Origin: Eudorina sp. 2006-703-Eu-15
Lineage: Eukaryota; Chlorophyta; Chlorophyceae; Chlamydomonadales; Volvocaceae
Length of the DNA: 64,000 nt
Direction of reading: 5' to 3'
Assembly: GCA_003117195.1 (NCBI GenBank)
Contig: BDSI01000040.1
Span: 882,783 to 946,782, forward strand
The translations under genes and the position numbers were made by a program. Of this stretch, positions 10,201 to 21,152 are shown piece by piece (position 1 is the stretch's first letter; each line of letters begins with the position of its first letter). The notes below the pieces were generated by a model. It worked only from the letters and a program-made list of their open reading frames with translations, was not told the DNA's origin and did no database searches.

Positions 10201-13200
10201 CCTCGCTCCCCCTCCCGAGTCCCCCTCCCGTCTCCCCCCTCCCGTCTCCTCCCCCCTCCCGTCTCCCCCCCGCTCCCCCTCCCTCCCCCCCTCCCTTCTC
10301 CCCCCTCCTCCCCCCCTCCCTACCTCCCCCCTCCCTTCCTCCCCCCTCCCTTCCTCCCCCTCCTTCCTCCCCCCTCCTCTCCCCCTCCCTTCCTCCCCCC
10401 TCCCCCCCCCCTCCCTTCCTCCCCCCTCCCTTCCTCCCCCTCCCTTCCTCCCCCCTCCCTTCCTCCCCCCCCCCCTCCCCCCCTCCCTTCCCCCCCCTCC
10501 CTTCCTCCCCCCTCCCTTCCTCCCCCTCCCTTCCTCCCCCTCCCTTCCTCCCCCCTCCCTTCCTCCCCCCTCCCTTCCTCCCCCCTCCCTTCCTCCCCCC
10601 TCCCTTCCTCGGGTCTCGCTCACTTGGGTGTCAGCGGGATCATGTCGTTGCCGTTGATGAGGTGCCACGTCTCAGCAACCGCCTGCCGGGGCGGGACAGG
10701 GGAGGGGGACGGGGGAGGTCATGGCATGGAGGGCGGAGGGACGGGAGGAGCGGCGGAGGGCGAGGCAGTCGAAGCGGAGTAACGCCCAGGCGCGAGACAT
10801 CTTACGCGCCGAGCCGTGCTCGGGTTGCCTAGAGCCCAGGTGATGCACGGCGCCGCACCGCACGGCGCCGCACCGCACTGCACTGCACTGGACTGCACTT
10901 CGCTCCGCATAGGGCAGGGGGGCACTGGGGTATGCAGCGGGAGCGCATTGCAGCGCAGCAGGTGGTCGCCCTTCAGGACAGGCCGCCCCTCAGCCGCACA
11001 GCGCCCGCACGTGGATCCGGTGCGCCCAAGGCCCCACGGCCGCGACGAGCTCCCCCCCCGCACCCCGCGAGTTGACCCCAAAGCCCAAGTGTGGCCATCA
11101 AGGAAGCCCCCACCTTCCTTAATGTCAATCAAAACAGCGGTCACCGCACCGAAAGTCACCGAGTGGACGCACCCCCCCCCTTCCCTCAGTTGATCCCTCC
11201 CTTGGACCGTCGCTCTGGCAGCAGCAGCACAGTTGGAACATGTCTACCGATTTCCTCTACCCCCTCTACCCCCATCCTCCTGAACACGTTCCCTCCTCCC
11301 CCCTCCTCCTGCCGCCTCACCCTGTTGTACAGCCCAGCGAAGGCGTGGTTCCCCACCCGGGGCGAGCCGTACGTGTAGCAGGTGATGTGTTGGTGCGGCA
11401 GGCTGCTGCCCAGCACCCGGACCAGGTCCAGGGTGCACAGAGCCGCGTGGGCACCCCCCAGGGAGTGGCCTGGAGGCGGCACGATGTGTGTTTAGAAAAG
11501 AGATGCGTGTGTGTGTGGGGGTGGGGTGGCGGGGTTGAGTACCGGTAAGGGGCGAAATGGGGGGGTGTCCCCCAGCGGGAGGAAAGACGGCGGGGCCGGC
11601 GAAGGGTCTGACTCCAGAATGCAGCAATGGACACAAAGCGAATCGCGCATCAATGGGGCCCCCCCGCTGTACTCGCAGGGCGGCTCAGATGGAGCTTAAA
11701 GCAATACGGAACATTGTACGGCATTGTACGGCATCCGTACTACTAATTACAGTTCACCTTCGTCCCCTTTGGGGACTCGGTGGCGGGCGACGCTCTGTTT
11801 GCCGGGACGTAGTCACCCCCCCCCTCCCCCCCACCGGGTCTTCTCAGCTTCCGCCCACCCGAGTCCCTTCTCCGCTGTGCAGGGTCAGCGCATCCTGCGC
11901 CGTCCACCCCCCACCCACCCAAAGACCCCACATTGCTGGTCCCCTCGCCCCTCCTTGCCCCCCCCCTTTCCTCCTCTCTCCCCCTTTTTCCTCCCCTCCT
12001 CCCTAGTAGGTTGGATGTGTCTACCAGTTTCCAATACCCCCCCCTCCCCCCCTCCTCCCCCCTTCCTCACCCGTGACGATGATCTTGCCGTGCGGGTGCC
12101 GTTCACGGTAGCCCCGCACCCAGTCCAGCACCTCCGTGTTAAACCCCCCGTGCGTCCAGCTCCATTGGAAGCCGTGGTGCACGGAGGCCAGAGCGGCCAC
12201 CGCGTGCTTCTGCTTCCAGTACGAACGCTGGTAGTACGGCACCTGACGACAAGGAGCGGGACCCAGGGGTGGGGGTGGGGCCGCCGAGGGGTTATCGAAC
12301 AGTGGCAGCAGTAGCAGCAGTCAGCAGCAGTCAGCAGTCCGGAGCAACAGCAGTAGCAGCAGTCAGCAGTCCCGGCCGCGGCAGCTTACCAGAAAGGCCT
12401 TGAGGTCCACACACGCCGCCTTCAGGGACGCAGTCCCGCGGAAGCAGAGAAGGCACTGCCGTGTCAAGGGCGGCCAGGAGGGAGGGAGGGAGGCAGGGAG
12501 GGAGGGAGGGAGCGGGGCGTATGGGACTCGTGGCCCATCACGTGTGTGCGGTGCTTCACCTGCCCCTGAGAACGTACGAGCAATGATTTCAAGATACCCA
12601 AGTACGGCAGCAGCGCCCCCAGGCCCAGCTCTTGGACACCAGCGGCCGGGAGCGGGCGCACAGGTCGACAGCGAAACCGCAAAAGAGCACCAAACCGATG
12701 ACCGCCGCTATGGGTTCCTCTCCCCCCCAGACCCGCCGTCCCCAGTGATAGATTGGCCTCTTCCCTTATGGAGGGCCCCGCAGGGCCCCCCGTAAGGCCC
12801 ATGAGGCCCTCTTAGGCTCCCCCCGGATGTTGTGACCCGCCCGATCGAACAGCGCTTGCAAGCTGATGCTGCCGATCTCGAATCACTCCAGGGCCACTAC
12901 ACCGGGGCACCGCCCACCCTTTACCGCCCCCCACCACCGCCACCAGCCCTGCGGTGACCCACATGCTTCCAGGTCCAGGCGATGACCACCTTGGCGTCAC
13001 TGTCCTCATTGCGCTTCACCTGCGGGGGGCAGGGGAGGGGGGAGGGGGTGACGCCATCGGGCGGCGCAGGGCGGGTGGGTGGGTGGGCGATTGGGTAGGG
13101 CCGGGCCGAGCGCGCGCCGGGGTGCCCTCTCAGCCACCCGCCTCTGCTTGGGGTCACAGAGATGTACGGGCCGGGCCGGCACCGCCCCCCGGGGCTTACC

Positions 13201-16200
13201 GCGTGGCGACGCTGCCCCCTGGCGGGCACGAGCAGGGTCTCCGCACCCAAGAGCTGCACTCTCTCCCGCCACGGCAGCCGCGTGGACGTCAGGTCCGTTG
13301 AGCCTTCCTTCGCCCTAAACCTCTGCAGCTCGGGTCTCCAAGCCCGGCCCGGCCCAGCCCGGCCCTCCGTCCCTCCCTCCCGCGCTCCCCCGTTGTGTCT
13401 ATCGAGGCAGCGATTGAAACCTCAAAAGTGGGTAGCGCCCACCAGGTATCCGGCCAGTGGCCGACGTCCCTCCCTCGCCCCATCCCTCCCTCCCTCCCCC
13501 CGGACCCACCACCACGTGCTCCAGCTCGAACAGCTGCATCAGCTTGGACAGCGGCAGCCGCATCTCACAGCCCGGCTCCTCGTAGTAGTAGGCGTGCTCG
13601 CACCTGTACGGCGGGAGCGGGGGTGTTGTTGTAGGACAATGGTAGACAGATTGGTAGACGAGGGGGAGTATAGGAAGAGGGGGTCCAGGTTACAGGGACC
13701 ACCGCGGTCCGTCCGTCCGTCCGTCCGTCCGTCCGTCCGTCCGTCCGTCCGTCCGTCCGTCCGTCCGTCCGTCCGTCCGTCAGGGAGATAGAGCCGGGGG
13801 CCGAGGCGCAGCACAGTCCTGCCGGGGTATTACGGCCGCTCCGCAGCGCCCTCGCCGCCGACCGAGAGTCCATCAGACCCCCTCCTGCCGGCTCAACGCC
13901 CTCGCCCTCGCCCTCGCCCTCGCCCTCGCCCTCGCCCTCGCCCTCGCCCTCGCCGGGGTAGTACATGCCCCAGCTGACCTCAGCGACACCCCTCCCCTGT
14001 ACTGGTTCCCCCCCCGGCCGTCTCCCCGCTCGCCCCCCCCCTCGACCCCGCCCACCAGTACGTCAGCTTGACGGCCGTCTCGAAACAGAACATGGGCTCG
14101 CGGTCCAGCTGCGCGATGCGGTGCGGGTTGGAGCGGACGGTGCACAGCCGCAGGGCTCGCTGGCGGGGCAGGTCGGCCTCCGTCCAGGCGAACCGCTGCG
14201 GCAGCGATGAGGGGACAGGAGGACAGGGGGCGGCGAGTAGGTAAGGAGGAGGAGGAGGAGGAGGAGCGGCCGATAGCGCGCAACGGCAGGATGAGCTTTG
14301 GGCCTCAGGACAGGTTGGTGGCTGTTTCGAGGTCCAGATCCGCTTGGACCCGCTTTGGATTCGCTCCGATTCGTGAACGCTAATGAGCATGAGCATGAGC
14401 TGACGGACTTCGATTGAGTTTATCCTAGGGATGGTGAACCTTAGCAGCAACTGTGCTGCCTCGGATCTATAAATCCGGTGAGGTTGCCCGCCCCAGCCCC
14501 CCGTCCAGCAGGTTTGGGTCTCCCCTGCCGTATCCGGAACCCCCCGCCCTGTCCCGTCCCCACCGCACGCGCTGTCCGGGGTCCCGCGAAGGCCGGGGGC
14601 TGGGGGCTGAGAGCCCTGTGGTCCGGCCTGGGGCCTGAGAGCCCTGTGGTCCGGCCTGGGGCCTGAGAGCCCTGTGGTCTGGCCTGGGGCCTGAGAGAAC
14701 GAGCACAAACGAGGTGGTCCTGTGCCGCGACAGCGGGGAGCAGCCTCGCGGCCCCGGGGTCTCCGCACCTGCAACGTCGCCTGCATGATGGGCAGGTCGC
14801 CCAGCACGCTCCGGGGAATGTAGACCCAGGCCAGCACGGCCACCACCATCATCGTCACCACCTGTGTTTGTGTGTGTGTGTGTGTGTTGGGGGGGGGAGT
14901 GGAGGATGAGTGGGATGGGATGGCGCGGCACAGCTCGCACCGCGCTTGGTGCACGCTGCACGGCCGCCCTCCTCCTCCTCCTCCTCCCCCTCCTCACGAC
15001 GGATCGCGGCTCAAACGGGCCCGCCGGCTACGGCGCCACATGCAGGGCAAGAAGCACGACGCCTGGGGAGGGGGGTATAGGACATTGATAGACATGCCGC
15101 CCCTCCCTCGGAGGGGGGGGGGGACAGCCGCTCCCGGGGGATGCAGACGACTTGTCAGTGGGCTGCTGGGCCGAGCCTTGCGTTGCGGGCTGTCGATTAC
15201 AGCCTCCAGGCCCGCGGGTAAGCAGTATTACGGACAGGCGGACATCGCCGTTGTTGCACCTGTCCCCACCCCCTTCCTGCCCCCTCCCCTTGGCCGCCCC
15301 CTTCCTGCGCCCCCCCCTTGGCCGCCCCCTTCCTGCCCCTCCCTTGCCTCCCCCTCCCCCTCGGCCGCCCCTTGCCCCCCCCTCGGCCGCCCCCTTGCCC
15401 CCCCTCCCCCTTGACCGCCCCCTTGCCCCCTCCCCCTTGGCCGCCCCCGTCCTGCCCCCTCCCCCCGTTACTGCACCTGGGAACTCCACAACCCCAGCAT
15501 AGCGTCCAGGCTGAAGCGGCACTCCGAGTTGCCGCCCTCGGCGTCGACGGCCGCCGGGACGATCAACGCCTGCGACGGACGGTGGCGCCACGCTTGTGTT
15601 TGGAAATGAAACCCGCCCGCCCGGCCCCACGCTTGCGTTATGCGGCAGGCAAGGCAGGAGCGCGTGACATGCCAGGGGCCTAGCTGAGCCCGACGACGCC
15701 AAGCGTGTGTGTGTACGGGTGGTGTACGAGGGAACGTGCTTGTGTACAGCACCCGGGGGTTGCGGGGCTTGCACAGCCCGCCCACGTGGGGGTAGGCGCC
15801 AGGCTTGCCGTACTTATGCCGTACCGAGTTTCGGAGCACCACACCGACCACGGCAGCGCACCTGTACGAACTCGTTCACCACCAGGAAGACCACGGCGGT
15901 GCCGCGTATCCGGACCTCCACCGACAAAAAAATGTTCAGACGGCGGTACAAGACGTACGACCTGCCAGGGCCGGTACCGTACGCACACGGCGGAGGCGGA
16001 GGGGGAGGAGGAGGAGGAGGAGGGGGAGGTACACGGAAATTGGTAGACACATTCACCACAATGCAGGAGGGTGAGGAAGGCGGGGGGGCGGGGGGTCGCG
16101 GTTGGTTGCGTCGTAGCCTGTCGGCTCAGACCACGCGACGGCCGCTGCGCGCACTGCATGGTGCGGCCGTGTGGCGGTGGAACCGGAGCCGCCAGATGGC

Positions 16201-19200
16201 CCTGCATGGGAACTACCGTACCATGCAGGGCCCAGCTGCCGTACTTCTACAGCGAGCGTCCGTCCCCCGCGATGTCCGTAGCCCCTCCGCACCGTCTCGG
16301 TCCTCGGCGCCCCACCCGCCACCACCCACCCACCCACCCACCCACCCACCATCGATATGTCTACCCATCGCCCCTACCCCATACCCCCCTGGCATTAGAT
16401 TTTCTTTCTCCTTTTCACCGCCTCCCCCATACCCCACCTGGACCGCAGGTACGCGAACGCCTTGAGGCAGAAGGTGATGTAGATGAGCGTGTACGCGGCC
16501 TGACCCGCCAACATGACGACCAGGGAGATCAGCGCGGGCCCGTCGAAGGTCCTGCGGGGGTTGGGGGAGGGGGGTATAGGAGATTGGCAGACATTTTTAA
16601 ACTGCGCTGCTGCCAGAGCGAATATCCGATAGAGACTCGACTGCACCAGGTGTGCGGGAGGGGGGAGAGGAAGGGGCGGTGGCGGTGGAATGAAATAAAA
16701 TACAGAGGGGCTCGGAGGCGGCACCGGGATCGGGTCTTCACGGTCGGTACCGAGTACCGAGGACCGGGGGCGTACTCGGGTCCCCTGCCCATCCCCTCCA
16801 GGGGACACTCCTGCACCAGCCAGCGGACTTGGCTGTCACCTGTGCCAGTTGGCAGCAGCGCCCCCTCCACCGCCCGCCCGCTGCACTGCCTGATACGGTA
16901 TGTTGCCCAACCCCACACCGCACTGTCAAGCCCGGTGAGGTCCGGTCCGTGCTGTGCTGTGCTGTGCTGTGCGTGTTCCCCTCTCGAAACCAGCCAGGCG
17001 GCCCCCTCCCCTCCCCGGGTGCGCCTGGGCTGTTCTCACCTCAACCCCGATCCCGCCGTCAGCGCAGTCCATCGTTGCCCACCCAATCGCTACAAACCCC
17101 TTCTTCACCCTTCCCCCCGAACCTCCCCCTACACACCAAGGGTCTGCAGCCCGTGGCCAGGGTCAGGCCCTGTCAGATATGTGCACACACACACACATAC
17201 ACAGTCCTCTTTAACACACACATACACACAGAGCCCCCCCTCAGCCTTGTATCCCCCCCCGCCCCTCCGCTCACTGGCATTTGAGGTAGAGGTCCAGGCA
17301 GGAGCCCCCGCTCCTGCTCGCCCGCCGGTCGTAGCTCTGCGCCGCCACGTAGCCCACCGTGAGGCTCACCAGGCACTGGAAGGGCAGCCACAGCCAGGCC
17401 ACCGGCGACAGGAACTCCCACCAGGGCGCGTCGATGAAGAGCTGCTCGTCGCGACCCGCGTCCGAGGCCATCAGCTCCGCCGCGATGTCCGCCGCGCGCA
17501 CCACGTCCGCGTGCGCCTGCGGCGCCGGCACGTGCTCCGCCTCCGAAACCACCGCCGCCGCGGCCGCGGCGACCAACGCGGCGGCGCCGACCGCCGAGTC
17601 GGCGTCCTCCACCGGCAGGGCCTGGCCGTCCGTGGCGGCGAAGTCGTGACCGGGCGCCGTCGTCGTCGACGCCGGGGAGGGTGCCGGCCGGCCGAGGAGC
17701 ACCGGCGGTGCCGGTTGGACTTTCGGGGTCAGGGAGGTGGTGGTGGTGGTGGTGGCGGCGATGGTAGTTGTGGGGTTGGGGTTGGGGGTGGCGGGCGGGG
17801 AGGTGGCGGGAGAGGGGGTCAGGGGTGGGGGCTCCGCCTGCGGCATGGGCAGCTCCGCCCGGGCTTCGATCCCAATCGCCCCGTTCCCCATCCCCGCGCC
17901 CTCCCCTGGAGCCGCCTCGACGCTGCCTCCGCGCGCCGCGCCCGGGGCCGCCCGCCCCCCGGCAGCCGCCGCTGCGTCGCCGGCCTGCGGTGCCCGCCCC
18001 GCTGCGGGCGGCAGCCCCACCGAGCCGTCCGGAGCCCGACCCACCCCGGGGGCCGATGACGCCACGGCCTGCAGCGCAACGGCCGGCGGCGCCGCGGGCC
18101 CCGCCGGCCTGGGCCCTGTGCGCGCCCCTGACGCCACCTGCTCGGCCTTTTCCCCCCCGCCGCCGCCTCCACCGCCTCCGCCGCCGTCGGTCGGCAGCGC
18201 CACCCGGGTGACCAGGACCTCGGAGGCGCCCTGGCCCTCCAGGTTGAGCTCCCGGACCACGAGCTGGGCCGCCGGATCCATCATGGCGGCCCCGTGGGCG
18301 GTACCCCTGGGTGCCGCCCCAGTGGGGGACCGAGAGGCCGCAGGCACCGGGGCGGGGAGGGCCGACGAAGGTGACGCGGCGACCGGTGCACCTGGGCTGG
18401 TCGCGGACTTGTTGCTGCCCTGTTGGACGGCGCCGAAGGAGGCCCGGCGCACCGCCCCGCAGCAGCGCAGCAGCCTCTGGCGCACCAGGATCTTCATGCG
18501 CTTCGTCAGGGTCAGCGGGCCGCCCCGGTGCACCGTCATGCCCCGGGCCGATATGGTCCAGATGCACAGCAGGGTGTTGGCGGCCGTCAGGCGCACGCCG
18601 TAGGTCCACAGCAGCGTGCGGTGGAAGCTGCGCCCCAGGGAGGGGGAGGGGGGCGGAGAGGAGGGGACCGGGCGGCGCGGGGCTACGTCGACGAAGGCGG
18701 CGAGAAGGCCAGCCGGCCAGGGGCGCAGGGGCCGAGAGGGGGGCCATCGAACACGACTGCGCCAGTGCCTCAGTCGCACCCGTAGGTACGGACGGCAGGA
18801 TGTCGCTCCGGAACCCCGCAGCGCCACTGGCCCCTGAACCCGTGGGTCTAAAACCCTACTACAGCCCCATGGGTCCCCAGTGATCCGGCCCTCCGCCCGG
18901 ACGCACCGCACGTCGTCCGCGAGTGCTGAGGTGTGGCGGGGCTTTTCACCCCCCGGGGGCTTTTCACCCCCCGGCCCCCCAACCCCCACCCGCTCCCGCA
19001 CCGGTAGCAGTCGGTCTCCAGCCGCCGTGCGCTGCCCGCGTACGTCCAGGCCGCCAGGTTGGCGATGGCGACCGTCAGCTCCGCCAGTCGCGACATGTAG
19101 ATGCGGATGCGCCGCTGGTCCCAGCGCCGCCGCCGGATGAGGAACCAGGTCCCGCGCACCACGTACAGCATCCAGAGCACGAACAGAAGCGAGCAGCAGA

Positions 19201-20360
19201 TGACGCCCGCCACGAAGTTGTCTCGGAAGTTGGGCTTCTGAGAGTCGAGCAAGTACCAGGACCTGCCCGCGGCCTGCGCACTCACCTGTGTGTTAGGCAG
19301 GCAGGCAGGCAGAACAGGGAGTGCGTGACATGCGAGGGGCCGAGTGGCGCTCAATAGTTTGCCCGTATGCGTATATAATATACCCATTGCCCAACCCATA
19401 TAATAAATAAAAGGCTGCGGTGTCGGAGGAACGCTGTCGATTTGGCTCGCTGTCGGTGTCGCGGCGTCGCGGAAGACTACCAGCTGGTGCGGGGGTCGGC
19501 TGCCTTGGCCACACAGATTCACACCACAATGCTTGCGTGCGTGCGATCCTGTGTGTGTAAAAGATAACTGTGTGTGTGCGCGTGTCAGTGTGGTGTTTTT
19601 ATTGAGGGGGGCCGGGGGAGGGAGGGGGGGCAGACACGGGGTGAGTGGGTTCGCGCGACAGGATTTGGGGCGCTCTTAACGTTCGCCGCCGGAGGGTGAA
19701 TATGCGGGTGTCCGCGGCCGCGGCCGCCGCCGCCGCCTGCTGTCAGCGCACCTTGAAGTAGGTCGTGACGGCGATGCCGGCGAGCAGCGAGCAAACCATG
19801 AGGAGGTAGAGGAGCTTGAGCTCCAGGGAGGTGGTGAACTCGATTCGCAGCACCACGTCGCGCGGCTGCCCGTCCACCTGGCCTGCCTCGGGCAGGTTGC
19901 CGTCGTCCAGCGTGATGTCGTCCACCACCTCCACATCGCCATCTGCATCCGCGTACCCCGTCGAGGAGCGGCGCCGGCGCTTCTGACCCGAAGTTGTCCG
20001 CGCTTTGGAGATTTCGCTGAGACCGCGCTTGGGGTCCGGCAGTTGGTCGCTGACTGCGGGGGGTGAAGCATCGCTGCCTCCTAGCGCCGCTGCCTCCCCG
20101 CCAGCATTTACGGTGCTGGCAGCTCCCTGCGATGGCGGACTTGCAGGGCCCTTGCCAACGGAATCGTGCTGAAGGACTGAGGCGCCTGCACAGGCTCTGG
20201 TAGCCGGCCGATGGAAATCTTCGTTTTCACCGTTACTAATCTCTTGACATAACATAGGTGACGACGGCAGCGTATTGTGCAAGCAGGGCGATGTACCCGT
20301 GCCTGTAGCTGGACCTTGTGCATTCTCGTTCTCTCTTATATTATTATCGTCAATAGCCAT
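7275..20360 (-). CDS. Multi-pass membrane protein with C-terminal class 3 lipase (diacylglycerol-lipase-like) domain
   Basis: Predicted membrane-bound alpha/beta-hydrolase acting on acylglycerols (inference from family). Exact exons: 19752-20360, 19002-19285, 17275-18627, 16438-16551, 15862-15961, 15477-15569, 14769-14861, 14056-14195, and the last, 7275-7454. Between them, approximate exons lie at 13900-13973, 13516-13608, 13200-13326, 12957-13020, 12829-12888, 12390-12457, 12073-12243, 11319-11470, 10622-10680, 9625-9732, 8806-8930 and 8305-8540. The N-terminal half has about six hydrophobic helices, e.g. [51 protein letters not shown]. The lipase core shows oxyanion FRGT, nucleophile [14 protein letters not shown], then [11 protein letters not shown] and RQHLLG, which can supply Asp and His. 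Exon 17275-18627 encodes a 450-residue, mostly low-complexity loop (poly-Gly, Ala, Pro). Three one-base frame breaks (near 9692, 8894, 8336) lie in the C-terminal exons. The first exon could in principle be a separate 205-aa gene, but its phase fits the next exon. Confidence 0.75.
7590..7640 (+). repeat. Dispersed intronic repeat, copy 1
   Basis: Begins gggtataggaaattggtaaa, continues to actgcgctgctgccagagcg. It is nearly the same as 16571-16621 and, inverted, 11210-11264. Confidence 0.8.
7930..8296. repeat. CCCTTCC/CCCCTTCC minisatellite in a lipase-gene intron
   Basis: Roughly 365 bp of tandem ccttcccctt-type units, pure pyrimidine on the plus strand. It lies between the two last lipase exons. 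Polypurine-polypyrimidine tracts of this length can form triplex DNA. Confidence 0.9.
9118..9306 (+). repeat. Five tandem copies of a 36-38 bp unit
   Basis: The unit starts ggggccgatgcggtttcgct and ends ctgacaaac; copies differ by a few substitutions and one-base gaps. A degenerate single copy lies at about 7670-7706 and a diverged inverted one at about 54913-54956. Confidence 0.85.
9535..9618 (+). repeat. GGTCCCCCCCCAA tandem repeat
   Basis: Seven units of 12-14 bp differing mainly in C-run length, in the intron next to the exon encoding [16 protein letters not shown]. Confidence 0.85.
9955..10612. repeat. C-rich minisatellite (CCCCCCTCCCTTCCT type)
   Basis: About 650 bp of pyrimidine-rich tandem units. 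It sits in an intron of the lipase gene between the exons ending near 10622 and starting near 9732. Long Pro/Ser-rich frames across it are artefacts. Confidence 0.9.
11210..11264 (-). repeat. Dispersed intronic repeat, copy 3 (inverted)
   Basis: The minus strand reads GAGGAAATCGGTAGACATGT and ends GCTGCTGCCAGAGCGA, matching copies at 7590 and 16571. Confidence 0.75.
12009..12040 (-). repeat. Dispersed intronic repeat, partial copy
   Basis: The minus strand gives a GGTATTGGAAACTGGTAGAC core like the left half of the repeat at 16571; the right half is missing. Confidence 0.5.
13707..13781. repeat. (GTCC)n tetranucleotide microsatellite
   Basis: About 18 perfect units, non-coding. Confidence 0.95.
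13899..13955 (-). repeat. (GAGGGC)n hexanucleotide repeat inside a lipase-gene exon
   Basis: About nine units. In the frame fixed by the upstream exon it encodes a Gly-Glu repeat directly after [12 protein letters not shown], in the region between the membrane helices and the lipase core. Confidence 0.75.
14605..14698 (+). repeat. Tandem 28-bp repeat, about 3.5 copies
   Basis: Unit cctgagagccctgtggtccg followed by gcctgggg. Lies in the intron between lipase-gene exons 14056-14195 and 14769-14861. Confidence 0.85.
15073..15096 (+). repeat. Dispersed intronic repeat, partial copy
   Basis: Contains gggtataggacattgataga, matching the left end of the repeat at 16571; the rest is absent. Confidence 0.5.
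15642..15690 (+). repeat. Second dispersed repeat family, copy a
   Basis: Core gcgtgacatgccaggggcc preceded by a ggcaggcaaggcagg block. Related to 19291-19350 and, inverted, 24071-24120. Confidence 0.55.
16571..16621 (+). repeat. Dispersed intronic repeat, copy 2
   Basis: Begins gggtataggagattggcaga and ends ctgcgctgctgccagagcga. Matches 7590-7640 over its full length with a few differences. Confidence 0.8.
19291..19350 (+). repeat. Second dispersed repeat family, copy b
   Basis: A gcaggcaggcagg block followed by gtgcgtgacatgcgaggggc, in the intron upstream of lipase exon 19002-19285. Confidence 0.55.
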
Positions 20361-20434
20361 GGTCAGGACATTTTCATTTTAATTTAAGCTCACGGCATTC
20401 GTTCGCGTTGACAAGGTTTCAGCAGTCAGCAAGC

Positions 20435-20439
20435 TTACA
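20435..20439 (-). terminator. TGTAA poly(A) signal for sulfotransferase-like copy A
   Basis: Minus-strand TGTAA about 715 nt past the stop at 21153 and only about 75 nt upstream of the lipase start codon at 20360. The 3' UTR of copy A therefore nearly abuts the 5' end of the lipase gene. I see no other gene in 20361-21152. Confidence 0.5.
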
Positions 20440-21152
20440 AAAGATGGACGTTCACGATGGATGAAGATGCCATTTTGATCATTTATACAATACGTCGACA
20501 CGATGAATGGATGAGTGACGAGGTACAGGCCTGCGTTTCGAGCAACCAACCCCGCTCAAGAGCGCAACCGTCGTCTGAGTTGGTTGCTGTACAGCCGGAC
20601 AAAAGCGCGTACCCGGGAGAATTCGAGTGCCGGTTTGGCCATCTGATCCGAAAGAGGGTAGGAATACTTCCGCGGTCGCTTGTGGTAGCGATGGCGGATC
20701 GCGTCTGGCCTTTGTGCAGCTGCACCATCCAAACACACCGTTGCATTCCAGAACGCTGAAATAATGCATGCGGAGCGTCACTGAGCGGCCATGTCGTGTT
20801 GTCCCCCAAGCAGTCTCCTTTCGAGGCAGCGCCCGAAAGCGCACAGAAGCCCTTTGCAGCGAATGGCGCTAAAATTTTGAGTATTGTCCTTGCCACGGCC
20901 TTCTTGATAAATGAGAGACCATCACACCACAGCCCTTGAGGTAGACGTTGCCGTCCGCCCTGGCAACCGGGGGCACCGTTGACCGCACGGGGCCTGGCCC
21001 CCAATCCCAGACCTTCCCAAGGTGCGCAACTGAACATTAAGTGGCGGGCTACTTGTAAGGGGGCCTCCTGGACCTCTTGTCGCAAAGGTTGACACGGCAA
21101 CCGACTCACTCTGCACCGTCAGCTAACCAGAGCCAACGAGGCCCAACGCACG

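Noticed and set aside
9890..10832. Very long Pro/Ser-rich plus-strand frames (up to about 430 codons)
   Set aside because: They are translations of a C-rich minisatellite inside a lipase-gene intron and are open in all three frames.
19743..20360. First lipase exon as an independent 205-residue gene
   Set aside because: The frame runs only two codons past a consensus donor (AAG|GTGCGC) and the next exon continues in phase with another membrane helix; no poly(A) signal lies between them.
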